Shown here: positions 24,613 to 33,813 of the stretch, piece after piece
Numbering within the stretch: the first letter of the stretch is position 1
Layout: the number at the start of each line of letters is the position of its first letter
Assembly: GCF_007066085.1 (NCBI RefSeq)
Contig: NZ_CP041405.1
Span: 1,550,001 to 1,614,000 of the forward strand
Direction of reading: 5' to 3'
From: Paenibacillus thiaminolyticus
GTDB lineage: Bacteria; Bacillota; Bacilli; Paenibacillales; Paenibacillaceae
Length of the DNA stretch: 64,000 nt
Notes under the pieces: model-generated
What the model saw: only the letters and a program-made list of their open reading frames with translations
Database searches by the model: none
Told to the model about the DNA's origin: nothing
Position numbers and translations under genes: made by a program

Positions 24613-25293
24613 TTACCACAGCCACGGATGGAGCGCCGGAATCCAGCCGTTCGCGGACAGCCCGCGCATAATGCACAGGACGCCGATCACGGCGGCCACG
24701 ATCTGCCCAGCCTTCACGAGCCGGGCGCGAATAGAGCGCTTGATCGCGGCTGCGAACAAGCCTACGGCCAGCAGGGACGGGAAGGTCGCGAGGCCGAAGA
24801 CGGCCATAATCATTCCGCCTCCGGGGGCGCTGCCGCTGGCCGCCGCATTGATCTGCATCGCGTAGGTCAAGCCGCACGGGATGAAGCCGAACAGCAGCCC
24901 GCTCGCCAGTACGGCCCGGAGATCCCCGCTTCCCCGCAGCCGCTCCATCCAGCGGCGGACGAGCGGAATCCGGGCCGGGCTTAACCGCTCCAAGGGCAGC
25001 GCCACGCGGCGGTACGCCCACAGCAGGATGAGCAGGCCGCCCAGCATACTAGCCAAGCCCCGCAACCCCGCCCAGCTTCCCGTCAATTCGAGGAAGCTTC
25101 CGGCGGCTCCCATCGCCGCTCCCATCGCGGTGTAGGTCAACACCCGCCCCGCATTATAGGCGAGCACCGCCGCCAAGGCCGATCCCTTCGCATTCCAGGC
25201 GAAGTTCATCACGATGCCGCCGCACATTCCGATGCAGTGCGGAGCGCTCAGCAAGCCCGTGACGGCAACGAGCCAGAGGCTCTCTCCGCTCAC
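24613..25293 (-). CDS. SafE/TauE-like sulfite exporter family membrane protein (UreH/CcoS-region type)
   Basis: 226 residues from a GTG start at 25293 that overlaps the CopA stop (GTGA). About six hydrophobic helices; the first contains GLLSAPHCIGMCGGIVMNFAW, where H and the CxxxC-like CIGMC motif are typical of the cytochrome-oxidase-assembly/heavy-metal subgroup. The second half repeats it in FGFIPCGLTYAMQINAAASG. Proteins of this type often follow copper ATPases (in fixI/ccoI regions) and are thought to move copper or reductant for oxidase maturation. The function in this organism is inferred from context. Confidence 0.8.
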   Translation of the reverse strand: MSGESLWLVAVTGLLSAPHCIGMCGGIVMNFAWNAKGSALAAVLAYNAGRVLTYTAMGAAMGAAGSFLELTGSWAGLRGLASMLGGLLILLWAYRRVALPLERLSPARIPLVRRWMERLRGSGDLRAVLASGLLFGFIPCGLTYAMQINAAASGSAPGGGMIMAVFGLATFPSLLAVGLFAAAIKRSIRARLVKAGQIVAAVIGVLCIMRGLSANGWIPALHPWLW

Positions 25294-27542
25294 GAGACCG
25301 CCCTCTTGCGCCGGCCCAAGCGCTGCAGACGCAAGGCGTTGCCGACGACGGAGACCGAGCTGAGCGCCATCGCCGTTCCGGCCATCCACGGCTCGAGCCA
25401 GCCCATGACCGCAAAAGGAATGGCGATGACGTTGTAAATAAGAGCAAAGGACAGGTTTTGGCGAATATTGGCCATCGTCCGGCGGCTAATATGGATCGCC
25501 TCCGGGATGGCGCGCAGGTCGCCGTGCAATAGATGGATATCCGCGGCTTCACCGGCAATATCGCTCCCCTGCCCCATCGCAATGCCGATGTCGGCGGCGG
25601 CCAGCGCGGGCGCGTCATTGATGCCGTCTCCCACCATCGTCACCGTCTGCCCTTTCCCCTGCAGCCGGTTCATCCATTCGACCTTCTCCTGCGGCAGCAC
25701 TCCGGCGGTGATATGCCCGATCCCGGCCTCTCTCGCTATCGCCTCGGCCGTCATGCGCTGATCGCCGGTCACCATCATCACCTCCAGGCCAAGCCGCTTC
25801 ATCTGCCGCACCGCCTCGGCCGAGGTCGGGCGCAGCGAATCGCGGATAGCGAGCAAGCCGGCAAGCCGGTTATCGACCGCTATGCCGATGACCGTCTTCC
25901 CTTCCCGCTCCAGCTCCGCGATGACGCCTGCATCCGCGCCATCGGCCTGGATCCCCTGCAGCTTCAGCCTGGCGTATGCGCCGAGGAACAGACGCTTCCC
26001 TTCAACCTCCGCCCGAATGCCGCAGCCGGGAATCCTGGAGAAGCGCTTCGCCTCGGGCACGATCAGCTGCTGCCGTTCGGCCGCCGCCACGATTGCGCGC
26101 GAGATCGGATGCTCCGAGGGCTGCTCGGCAGCGGCCGCCCAACGAAGCAGACTCCGTGCCGAATGTCCCCCCAGCGGAAGGATATCGGTCAGCTCCGGCC
26201 TCCCCTCAGTCAATGTGCCCGTCTTGTCCAGCAGCACGACATCCGTCTGATGGAGCTGTTCCATGAAGCGGCCTTCCTTGAACAGAATCCCCCGCTGGGC
26301 CGCCCGTCCGGAGCCGACCAGAATCGAGATCGGAGTCGCCAGCCCGATGGCGCACGGACAGGCAATGACAAGCACCGAGACCGCGCACCCGAGCGCATGG
26401 CCGAAGTCGCCGGGCTGCAACAGCGCATACCAGGCGGCGAACGTGAGAACGGCAATGGCGACGATCACCGGGACGAAGTAGCTCGCGATCGTGTCCGCGA
26501 GGCGCTGAATCGGCGGCTTCGAATATTGGGCGTCATCCATCAGGCGGATTAACTGCGCCACCGTGGAATCGGAACCAATCCGCTGCGCTTCCACGGTAAG
26601 GGTCCCGTTCAAGTTCATCGTCCCGCTCATCACCTGTGCCCCGGCGCTCTTGTCGGCTGGCATTCCCTCCCCGGTCATCATCGACTCGTCGACCGCCGAA
26701 TGCCCGCGCACGATGACCCCGTCCACCGGAATCCGCTCCCCGGGGCGAATGACGACCTGATCGCCGACCCGCATCTCCTCTATCGGAATCCGTGTCTCCC
26801 GCTGCATCCGAATGACATGGACATAGTCCGCCTGCATCTCCTGGAGGCCGCGCATCGCGTGCATCGTGCGTTGGCGGGCCATCCCTTCGAGCAGCTTGCC
26901 TAACAGCACGGCCGTAATGATCATGGAGCCGGTCTCGAAATAGAGCGGGATATGCTGTCCTTCGGCAGCAGGAGACTGGAGCGCCTTCATGGCCAAGTAA
27001 TGGCTGTAGAAATAGGCCGAGGAGGTGCCGAGCGCCACCAGCACATCCATGTTCGCTCCCCGGTTCCGCAGCGCGTGGAACGCGCCGAAGTAGAACGGCA
27101 TGCCGATGATGAATTGCACCGGCGTAGCCAAAGCCAACTGGAACCAGGGCTGGAAGAACAGTTCCGGAATCCATACCGATGAGGTGAGCGAGTAGTGGGA
27201 GAACATCGTCCAGAGCAGGGGCAGCGTGAGCAGAGCCGAAGCGGTGAAGCGGAGCCACAGCCCCTTCACGTCCGTGCCAAGATAGGAGCCTGCATCCGTA
27301 TCCTTCCGAATGCCGAAGCCAAGCTGCACGACTCGGTCCTCGACCTGCCGCAGCTGCAGCCGGGCCGGATCCAGCTGGACCGAAGCCCGTCCGACAGCGA
27401 AATTGACGGATACTCCGCCGGTCCCCTCCATTCGCCGCAATGCCTTTTCGATTCGAACCGCACAGGCGGCGCAGTTCATGCCCGTAATCTGCAGCGTATG
27501 CCGACTCCATGTGCCGGAGGAAGGATTCGCCAACGAGTTCAC
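25290..27542 (-). CDS. copA: copper (Cu+) translocating P1B-type ATPase
   Basis: 750 residues with a GTG start at 27542. One N-terminal heavy-metal domain with GMNCAAC (C24, C27) precedes eight membrane helices. The ion-site helix has CPCAIGLATP, the phosphorylation loop DKTGTLTEG, the hinge MVGDGINDAPAL, and the last helix MALSSVSVVGN, i.e. CPC plus MxxSS, diagnostic of Cu+ pumps. Only a single HMA domain and the close SafE-type partner suggest the oxidase-assembly type (CcoI/FixI) rather than pure detoxification, but both remain possible. No CsoR or CopZ gene is beside it. A perfect 13-bp palindrome lies just upstream. Confidence 0.92.
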   Translation of the reverse strand: MNSLANPSSGTWSRHTLQITGMNCAACAVRIEKALRRMEGTGGVSVNFAVGRASVQLDPARLQLRQVEDRVVQLGFGIRKDTDAGSYLGTDVKGLWLRFTASALLTLPLLWTMFSHYSLTSSVWIPELFFQPWFQLALATPVQFIIGMPFYFGAFHALRNRGANMDVLVALGTSSAYFYSHYLAMKALQSPAAEGQHIPLYFETGSMIITAVLLGKLLEGMARQRTMHAMRGLQEMQADYVHVIRMQRETRIPIEEMRVGDQVVIRPGERIPVDGVIVRGHSAVDESMMTGEGMPADKSAGAQVMSGTMNLNGTLTVEAQRIGSDSTVAQLIRLMDDAQYSKPPIQRLADTIASYFVPVIVAIAVLTFAAWYALLQPGDFGHALGCAVSVLVIACPCAIGLATPISILVGSGRAAQRGILFKEGRFMEQLHQTDVVLLDKTGTLTEGRPELTDILPLGGHSARSLLRWAAAAEQPSEHPISRAIVAAAERQQLIVPEAKRFSRIPGCGIRAEVEGKRLFLGAYARLKLQGIQADGADAGVIAELEREGKTVIGIAVDNRLAGLLAIRDSLRPTSAEAVRQMKRLGLEVMMVTGDQRMTAEAIAREAGIGHITAGVLPQEKVEWMNRLQGKGQTVTMVGDGINDAPALAAADIGIAMGQGSDIAGEAADIHLLHGDLRAIPEAIHISRRTMANIRQNLSFALIYNVIAIPFAVMGWLEPWMAGTAMALSSVSVVGNALRLQRLGRRKRAVS

Positions 27543-27552
27543 CCCATTCCCT

Positions 27553-27565
27553 ATGTACAGTACAT
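27553..27565. promoter_or_regulatory. palindrome ATGTACAGTACAT before copA
   Basis: The arms ATGTAC and GTACAT flank one central base, 11-23 bp upstream of the copA GTG codon. It could be an operator. It does not match the CopY (TACA-N2-TGTA) or a CsoR box, so assignment to a copper regulator is not supported. Confidence 0.35.
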
Positions 27566-27730
27566 TGTCCCATTACTAGAACCTATGCAGGTCCTGGCCA
27601 AAATAGGATGGCCCGAAGGTGCTATCGGCGAACTTCTGCCATACGGAATCCGTCCGGTCACACCGGAAAAGGCGGCGGCGAATCACTTCATGGGGCGCCA
27701 AGAGGGGAGCTTGAGCCAGACCATGCCACA

Positions 27731-27755
27731 GAAGCCGGTCAGTCTGACCGGCTTC
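27731..27755 (-). terminator. palindromic hairpin after the fucosidase gene
   Basis: Perfect GAAGCCGGTCA / TGACCGGCTTC stem with a 3-base loop, 28 bp after the fucosidase stop. No T-tract follows, so it is either a weak terminator or an mRNA 3' end stabiliser. Confidence 0.55.
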
Positions 27756-27783
27756 CGTGAGTGACATGAGGTTAATGGATGTC

Positions 27784-29196
27784 CTAGGCAAGCAATCGGA
27801 ATGCATGCGCGATCGGCGCCGGGCCAACCGCCTCCGCTTCCGGCAGCTGGATGGCAATGCCCTCCGCCGTGCAGGTAAATTCAAGTGCGCCGTCCGTGCC
27901 GATCAATTCGACAGCCGATACCGGCTCGGTATACGGCAGGAATACTTCCGGCTCGACCGCCGCCTTCTCGTTCGGATACAAGTAGAATCCGTACGCGGTG
28001 TCCCCTTTGCGGGTAAATGCGGTCCGGCCCGTGAAATACGGAGCGCAAATGCGCGTGCCGTATACGGCTTCCCCGTTCACCTTCAGCCAGGCGCCAAGCT
28101 CCCTCATCGAGCGGATCGCTCCTTCCGGAAGCCGGCCGTCCGGCTGCGGACCAACGTTCAACGCCAGATTGCCGCCTTTGGCCACGACCTCCAGCAAGAT
28201 GTGCGCCAGTTGCCGCCCTGTTTTGTATTTGTCCTCATACCGGAAGGAGAACGACGTGCCGAGCGTAATGCAGCTCTCCCACGGCACTGTCATCGGTCCG
28301 GACGGGATCGTCTGCTCCGGCGTAATAATATTTTCATAAGGCCCCCCGATCGTCCGGTCAGCGGACAGCAGCCACGGCTGGTGCTGGCGGGCGCGTTCGA
28401 CCACCTCGCCGAGTCGGATATCCTGCCCTCTCGCCCCTTCATAGACCCAGCCTGCATCCAGCCACAGCACATCGATGCGGCCGTAGCGGGTCAGCAGCTC
28501 CATAATCTGATCGTGCGTGAACTTCACGAATTGCTCCCACAGCCAAGGATATTCCTGCGGATGGTAAGAAGGCCCTCGCGATGTCGCCGTCCCGCGCTCC
28601 ATTCCCGGCGCCCAATAATATGGAGAGTGCCAGTCGGCCTTCGAGAAATAGGCCGCCACGGCCATTCCTTTTTCCCGGAAGGCGTCGAACAGATGCTTGC
28701 AAATATCCGCCTTCGGGTGCCGGTGGAATGGCGTGTCCGGTCCCGTAATCCGGTAGTCCGTCGTATGGGTGTCCCACATGCAGAAGCCGTCATGATGCTT
28801 CGTCGTGAAGAGAAGATATTTGAATCCGTTATCCGCAGCCAGCTCCGCCCACAGTTCCGGCTGGAACCGGATCGGGTTGAAGGTTTTGTTCAAATCGAAA
28901 TATTGGCGCTTCAGCTCTTCACTATCCACATCCCAATCGATGCCGTCGCGCGACCAGTCCGCATCGGCGTCACTGAGCGCCCATGATTCCACGATCCCCA
29001 ATTGGGAATAAGGGCCCCAGTGCATCATGAAGCCAAGCTTCTGATCCTTGAACCACTCCAGACGCTCCAGCAGCAGCGGATCGGTCGGCTTCACCCACTC
29101 CTCTTCCGCGCTGAAGTTGTGCACGCCCTGCTGCACAACTTGCTCTTCGTGTTCTTCATTCAGCGTATCTTGCGGCTGTCCAGCCTGTTCACTCAT
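27784..29196 (-). CDS. alpha-L-fucosidase (GH29)
   Basis: 470 residues from the ATG at 29196 (GGGAGGT upstream). Hydrolyses terminal alpha-L-fucose from glycans. The catalytic barrel starts at WFKDQKLGFMMHWGPYSQLG; FKYLLFTTKHHDGFCMWDT is the substrate-binding strand and RIDVLWLDAGW holds the nucleophile aspartate in the conserved WxD. A C-terminal beta-sandwich follows from about residue 330 (NLALNVGPQPDGRLPEGA, then VNGEAVYGTR). No signal peptide is seen, so it acts inside the cell on imported oligosaccharides. No transporter or fucose pathway gene is adjacent. Confidence 0.9.
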   Translation of the reverse strand: MSEQAGQPQDTLNEEHEEQVVQQGVHNFSAEEEWVKPTDPLLLERLEWFKDQKLGFMMHWGPYSQLGIVESWALSDADADWSRDGIDWDVDSEELKRQYFDLNKTFNPIRFQPELWAELAADNGFKYLLFTTKHHDGFCMWDTHTTDYRITGPDTPFHRHPKADICKHLFDAFREKGMAVAAYFSKADWHSPYYWAPGMERGTATSRGPSYHPQEYPWLWEQFVKFTHDQIMELLTRYGRIDVLWLDAGWVYEGARGQDIRLGEVVERARQHQPWLLSADRTIGGPYENIITPEQTIPSGPMTVPWESCITLGTSFSFRYEDKYKTGRQLAHILLEVVAKGGNLALNVGPQPDGRLPEGAIRSMRELGAWLKVNGEAVYGTRICAPYFTGRTAFTRKGDTAYGFYLYPNEKAAVEPEVFLPYTEPVSAVELIGTDGALEFTCTAEGIAIQLPEAEAVGPAPIAHAFRLLA

Positions 29197-29528
29197 TTGT
29201 CTTGACCTCCCGCACATCGTATCTGCTTTTTGGATTGCCATATCTGCCTCTCATATATATTACAAACGCTTACAAAGTTCAATTGGTCAAATTCGCAGCG
29301 CTTGACCATTTTCGCTAACCGGGGCTTTCCGCCCTTATGTGGCGCGGATTTCGATGTTGTCCTGCCTGCTTGTGACGTTCATAATCGACATATTGCCGTC
29401 CCGCGAAGCGAAGCAGGAAGAAAGCCGAAATCGATTGACTTCCAACCGAACGGAAGGTAATATATGGATCGATGGCGCAAAATGTGAAATTGTTCACATT
29501 TATTCTTATATTCAAAGGAGGGGGATGT

Positions 29529-30875
29529 ATGGGTGCCCAAAAAAAGAAGGTCGCCGTCATCGGCGGCGGTCCTGCAGGAATGGAGGCGGCGCTAACCACT
29601 GCGCGGTATGATTGCGAAGTGACCCTAATAACCGACAGCCATCCGGGAGATTGGAAAATGGCCGGAACCGCCGCATGGCTTCAGGCCATCGCCAGTCTGT
29701 CGCCATATGCCGGGATCGAAGCCTTGTCTCCCCGTCGCATCAATGAAGCCGCACAGGACGTGATAAGGCAATGCGCGGCTTCCGGGGCGGAGCAGCTGCG
29801 CGCGGCTGGCGTGTCCGTTCAGCATGGGCGGGCCCGCTTCCAGTCGGCGCAAGTCTTGACGGTTGCGCAGGAGCAGGGGGAATCCGTGGACATCCATGCC
29901 GATCTCATCTTTATCGCCAACGGAGCCCGGCCGCACTTCCCGGAAGGGATGAGGCCCGACGGCAGGCAAATCTACTCCTTTACGACCCTTACGGACATGG
30001 AGCGTCTTCCCGCGTCTGTCATCGTCATCGGAGACGGTCCGATCGGCTGCGAAGCGGTCAATCTGTTCTCCCGCTTCGGCGTTCCGGTCGACTGGCTCGT
30101 CGAAGCCAACGGGCCGCGCTGCTTTTTCGATCCGGATATCGATGCTTGGCTCACTGGCCTATTCCAACGGCGGCAGGTGAACATTCGCCCCGGGGAACGC
30201 GTCAAGGCCATTCATAAGCAGGACCGCCGGGTGACAGCCATCCGGGAGGACGGAGCGAAGCAGGAAGCGGATGCAGCCTTCGTCACCTTGGGGTTCCGGC
30301 CGAATGTGGATCAGTTGAATATCGAGGCCGCCGGATTGGCGCTCAATGGGTACGGTTCAGTGGACTGCAACCCGTTCGGGCAGACCGCGATCCCGTCCAT
30401 CTATATTGCAGGGGATGCGCAGCGGACGATGGCGGGCGTCTATTCCATCGCCATGGCGAGAGCGGCGGCGCTTCATGCCGTCGGACGTGCGCCGGAACCG
30501 GTCGATGTCCGGACCATCCCGTTCGCCTTCAATGATACGCCCGAGGTTGCTACGGTCGGGCTGACGGATGCGGATGCCCCCGGCATTCATTCCCGGGTAG
30601 TGAACTATAACGCGGAACGGAACGGCACAGCGATTCTGCAGGGGGAGACGGAGGGCTTCCTCAAGCTGCTGTGGAATGACGAGGGCCGGATCGTCGGGGG
30701 AACGGCGGTCGGCTTGCAGGCCAAGCACATAATCTCCACCGTCGCCATGATGATCCGGTTCAAGCTGGGCATCGGCGACTGCCAATTGTTGATGGGAGCG
30801 CATCCGAGCGTCAGTGAACTCCTCGTCCACACCCTTCATGCCATTCATGATCAGCACGCTGGAGGGGCATCGTGA
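29529..30875 (+). CDS. FAD/NAD(P)-dependent oxidoreductase lacking the redox disulfide
   Basis: 448 residues from the ATG at 29529 (AAAGGAGGGGG upstream). Overall order is that of class I pyridine nucleotide-disulfide reductases: FAD motif VAVIGGGPAGMEAAL, NAD motif VIVIGDGPIGCEAVNLFSRFG, FAD motif IYIAGDAQR and a C-terminal dimerisation domain with MGAHPSVSELLVHTLHAIH. Yet the usual GGTCLNxGCxPSK segment is replaced by PGDWKMAGTAAWLQA with no cysteine, so it cannot use a CxxxxC disulfide. It is therefore not a dihydrolipoamide, mercuric or glutathione reductase; a different electron acceptor is expected. The function is unknown. Confidence 0.8.
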   Translation: MGAQKKKVAVIGGGPAGMEAALTTARYDCEVTLITDSHPGDWKMAGTAAWLQAIASLSPYAGIEALSPRRINEAAQDVIRQCAASGAEQLRAAGVSVQHGRARFQSAQVLTVAQEQGESVDIHADLIFIANGARPHFPEGMRPDGRQIYSFTTLTDMERLPASVIVIGDGPIGCEAVNLFSRFGVPVDWLVEANGPRCFFDPDIDAWLTGLFQRRQVNIRPGERVKAIHKQDRRVTAIREDGAKQEADAAFVTLGFRPNVDQLNIEAAGLALNGYGSVDCNPFGQTAIPSIYIAGDAQRTMAGVYSIAMARAAALHAVGRAPEPVDVRTIPFAFNDTPEVATVGLTDADAPGIHSRVVNYNAERNGTAILQGETEGFLKLLWNDEGRIVGGTAVGLQAKHIISTVAMMIRFKLGIGDCQLLMGAHPSVSELLVHTLHAIHDQHAGGAS

Positions 30876-30924
30876 ACCAGGAGGAAGCTCAGCTTCACCA
30901 GAGGGATCGGCCATGATCCCTCTG

Positions 30925-31809
30925 CTATCCCTCTCGCTCAGCCTGCCGCCATGCCGCATGCAATTCGGCAACGGAAGTGTAGCGGTCGGCCCGGTTCGGC
31001 GCAACGGCACGGCAGGCCGCTTCGTAACGGGCTGGCCCCGCCTCCCACTTCTCATCGGAACGATCGAGCTCCCCGCCCAGCAGCGCGAATGCCATCGCCC
31101 CCATATTGAATACATTGGTCCGTTCATCAATGGCCGCTCCGAGCTCGAACTCCTCCGGCGACATAAAGCGTGAGGAACCCCACATCCTCCCCATCGTATT
31201 CGTATACGGCTTCCTGGCGTACATATCGATATCGCAGATCGTCATCGCATGACGTTGAAAATCATAGAGCAAACTGCCGTCATAAAAATCGATCGCGATA
31301 TACCCGCAAGCCTCTGCGTGGCCATGGAACGCCAACACCGCCTCCATCGCTGCCAGTCTGCGCTCTATCGGCAGCTGCCGGAACCGGTAGAAAGGGGATT
31401 CCGGGTGGGTGTATTTGGCGGGCGGCGGGAACGATTCATGGGGATGGAGACTCTCCCCTTCCACCCAATCGAATATGGCCGTATAACCGTCTCCCGCGCG
31501 AAAATGCTCCTGCAGCGCGATTAGATGCGGATGCCGCAATTGTTCATACAGCGGCATCGCCTGCTCCAGCCGGGCGATCGCATCCCGGTGATCTCCCGCA
31601 TAGCGGACAGGGCGCGCGCCGGCATACTTCACGAAGCTCCGGATCCCGTCCCGTTCGACCCCGAAGGACAGATTCCCCGAATCTTGCTGGTCGAACACGC
31701 AGAATACGTGCCCCAACTCCCGCAGCCAGGAAAAATCATGCTCCTGCTTCACCTGAAAAGAAACGTCATCCATTCGTATCGTTACTGCTTGTTGTCCTTG
31801 TTCCGTCAC
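30925..31809 (-). CDS. protein kinase-like protein
   Basis: 294 residues with a GTG start at 31809 (GGGGAGGAA upstream). The protein kinase fold is suggested by a lysine strand IRSFVKYAGA (about residue 60), LRHPHLIALQEHF, a hinge IFDWVEGESL, a catalytic-loop equivalent YIAIDFYDGSLLYD in place of HRDLxxxN, and CDIDMYARKP where DFG is expected, then MGRMWGSSRFMSPEE like an APE segment. Important aspartates are kept, so activity is possible. The C-terminal ASVAELHAAW region is helical. It overlaps the acetyltransferase gene at its 5' end by 44 bp, suggesting coupling. Substrate is unknown. Confidence 0.75.
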   Translation of the reverse strand: MTEQGQQAVTIRMDDVSFQVKQEHDFSWLRELGHVFCVFDQQDSGNLSFGVERDGIRSFVKYAGARPVRYAGDHRDAIARLEQAMPLYEQLRHPHLIALQEHFRAGDGYTAIFDWVEGESLHPHESFPPPAKYTHPESPFYRFRQLPIERRLAAMEAVLAFHGHAEACGYIAIDFYDGSLLYDFQRHAMTICDIDMYARKPYTNTMGRMWGSSRFMSPEEFELGAAIDERTNVFNMGAMAFALLGGELDRSDEKWEAGPARYEAACRAVAPNRADRYTSVAELHAAWRQAEREG

Positions 31810-32326
31810 TGTATTCCTCCCCGGTATGTATCAGCTTGGCCATCATATATTCATCCACGAATTGATCGTCCACCCGCAAGGAGCGGCTTAATGTGCCTTC
31901 GATCCGAAAGCCACGCTTCGTATATAATTGGATGGCCCGTTCATTATGCGTCATGACCGTGAGCTGGAGCCGATGCTTGCCGGCCGCGGCCGCCCAGTTC
32001 TCTACTTCTTCCATCAGCCGGCTGCCCAAGCCTTGGCCCGCATAATGCTCCAGTATGCCGATAACGACAGACACCGCATGTCTGGACCGCTTCAGGCTGG
32101 AGCCGATGCCGGCCGCGAACCCGGCGATGCCTCCCTGATCGGTGACGGCCAACAGCATAATCGAATCGTCCGAGTCGTACAAGCTTGCGAACCGCCGGGC
32201 TTGTTCTTCCAGGGTGAGGCCGCGCTCCCCAGGCCCATAAAGCATGAACTTCGTCTCCTGATCCAGACGGGCGCAAAAATCAATAAAAGCCTGAGCATCC
32301 TTCGCCTCCGCTTTGCGGATGAACAT
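31766..32326 (-). CDS. GNAT family N-acetyltransferase
   Basis: 186 residues from the ATG at 32326 (AAGGAGGG upstream). Standard GNAT core: IRKAEAKDAQAFIDFC, then VVIGILEHYAGQGLGSRLMEEV with the acetyl-CoA loop, QLTVMTHNERAIQLYTKRGF and the C-terminal EGTLSRSLRVDDQFVDEYMMAKL. The pattern resembles RimI/SpeG-like stand-alone acetyltransferases acting on small amines or protein termini. The tail (YSDGTRTTSSNDTNG) overlaps the kinase-like gene, so the two are co-expressed. Confidence 0.85.
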   Translation of the reverse strand: MFIRKAEAKDAQAFIDFCARLDQETKFMLYGPGERGLTLEEQARRFASLYDSDDSIMLLAVTDQGGIAGFAAGIGSSLKRSRHAVSVVIGILEHYAGQGLGSRLMEEVENWAAAAGKHRLQLTVMTHNERAIQLYTKRGFRIEGTLSRSLRVDDQFVDEYMMAKLIHTGEEYSDGTRTTSSNDTNG

Positions 32327-32553
32327 AGTTTTCCCTCCTTGGGCGTATTGTTTCTTCTGAACCCTTTTCATAGAGATGGAATAACTGAGATGCACTTGTA
32401 GGGAATGGGGTTGTCCGTATTACATGGAAAATTGAAAAGATAAGAAGCTATAATAACATATAATAGACTAAGATTACCATTTTGGAAAATACCTTCATTG
32501 AGTAACGGGGACAGGTTGTTGGATGATCCCAAATAAATAGGATTGGAGCATAT

Positions 32554-33099
32554 ATGATCATTTCCGAACAAGATTTTGAAGCGAAGGGAATCACTTATAC
32601 GATTCGATCGGCCAGCGCAACGGATGCAGAAGAACTGTCCGCCTTACGGGTGCAAATTGATGGAGAGACGGAGTTTTTAGACCGAGAACCAGGAGAAGCA
32701 TTCATTGATGTGCCCGGTTTTGAACACTTGATAAGAGCCGATTCCGAAAAGAAAAGAAATATATTTTTAGTGTCGGTCGTGCAGGATCGGATCGTCGGGT
32801 TTTCGCGATGCGAGGGAAGCCAATTAAGAAGATTCTATCACAAAGTAGAATTCGGCGTATGCGTCCAAAAAGAGTTTTGGGGATGTGGCATCGGGAAAAA
32901 TCTGCTAAAACAATCGATGGCTTGGGCCGACTCCAATGGCATTACTAAGATCACGTTGAATGTGTTAGAAACCAATGAGAAAGCGATCGCCCTTTATAAG
33001 ATGCTGGGCTTTGAAATCGAAGGGACATTAAGAAACGACAAGATTCTGTCCGACGGTAAATACTATAACACCATTGTTATGGGAAGATGTATAGACTGA
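32554..33099 (+). CDS. GNAT family N-acetyltransferase
   Basis: 181 residues; ATG at 32554 after TTGGAGC. GNAT motifs: YTIRSASATDAEELSAL, FGVCVQKEFWGCGIGKNLLKQSM and TLNVLETNEKAIALYKMLGFEIEGTLRN. It ends with DGKYYNTIVMGRCI. The gene and its surroundings (32400-33100) are distinctly more AT-rich than the neighbours, which suggests acquisition from a lower-GC relative. It shares the family of the gene at 31766 but is only moderately similar to it. Confidence 0.88.
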   Translation: MIISEQDFEAKGITYTIRSASATDAEELSALRVQIDGETEFLDREPGEAFIDVPGFEHLIRADSEKKRNIFLVSVVQDRIVGFSRCEGSQLRRFYHKVEFGVCVQKEFWGCGIGKNLLKQSMAWADSNGITKITLNVLETNEKAIALYKMLGFEIEGTLRNDKILSDGKYYNTIVMGRCID

Positions 33100-33177
33100 G
33101 TTTAGGAATCTTGGACGCGATCGAACGGTAGTAAAAGGTAAAGTTGCGGTACCCTATCCGTATTTGTGCACAAAAAG

Positions 33178-33725
33178 TCACCTCAATGAAAGCGGTATGC
33201 GCTCCTGTTGACGTTCCTCGCGTATCAGCTTCTTGATCATCTCCAGTTGCGGCTCGCGTCCCTGCGCCAGATCTTCGAATGTGGTCGGAACGTAGATGTC
33301 CGGCTGCAACGCATCTTCATAGTGATTTTTTACCGTCGTGTAAGGCCGTTCAATCCACTTATAGGAAATCGATAATCTTAGTTTTGATTCGGGAATCCAG
33401 ACTCTGCATCTCTTCTGTGCCAAAAATTTTCCACTAACGTTGTCCCACCAGGATTGAAACGCAAGTCAATGGCCACATGATTCACTTGTTCCCTTTTGAC
33501 ATCGATGAAAAAGTCCCGAATCACAGACCTCGTTGTGTCGTCTAACGCAGCAAAGCTATCGATATACAAAACCGCCAGATCATCCTCTTTGGAAATAGCA
33601 TAATCCAATCGATCTCTGGTCAGATAAGGGCTTGCAAATTTCAGTATTTTCTTCATTTGCAGCTTCCCCTCGATGACCTCATTCCCCCGCTCCACGACGA
33701 GTTGAACTTTGTTTTCATTTGCCAA
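33178..33725 (-). pseudogene. S41-type peptidase fragment with internal deletion
   Basis: Two overlapping minus-strand frames are pieces of one protein. The first (33725-33378) reads SPYLTRDRLDYAISK, then LAVLYIDSFAALDDTT and AIDLRFNPGGTTLVENFW, the latter being the S41 strand before the catalytic serine. The second (33423-33178) starts in the middle of a C-terminal region, RVWIPESKLRLSISYKWIE, and ends PEQLEMIKKLI-like (QPQLEMIKKLIREE). The stretch that should carry the catalytic Ser/Lys is gone and a frame change separates the halves; the N-terminus is also missing. Probably non-functional. Confidence 0.7.
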
Positions 33726-33813
33726 TCCAAAATATTGAAGCTATCTCCCTTGTGCCCTATATGACTTCCAACCAGCCGGCGATTCCGACTCCTTGCTTTA
33801 CTTGCCCCGCATA

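Noticed and set aside
27553..27565. CopY or CsoR operator before copA
   Set aside because: A perfect palindrome exists, but its sequence does not match either consensus; reported only as a palindrome.
29472..29528. earlier start of the flavoprotein gene at 29472
   Set aside because: The first 19 residues are hydrophobic leftovers of the leader; AAAGGAGGGGG lies just before 29529.
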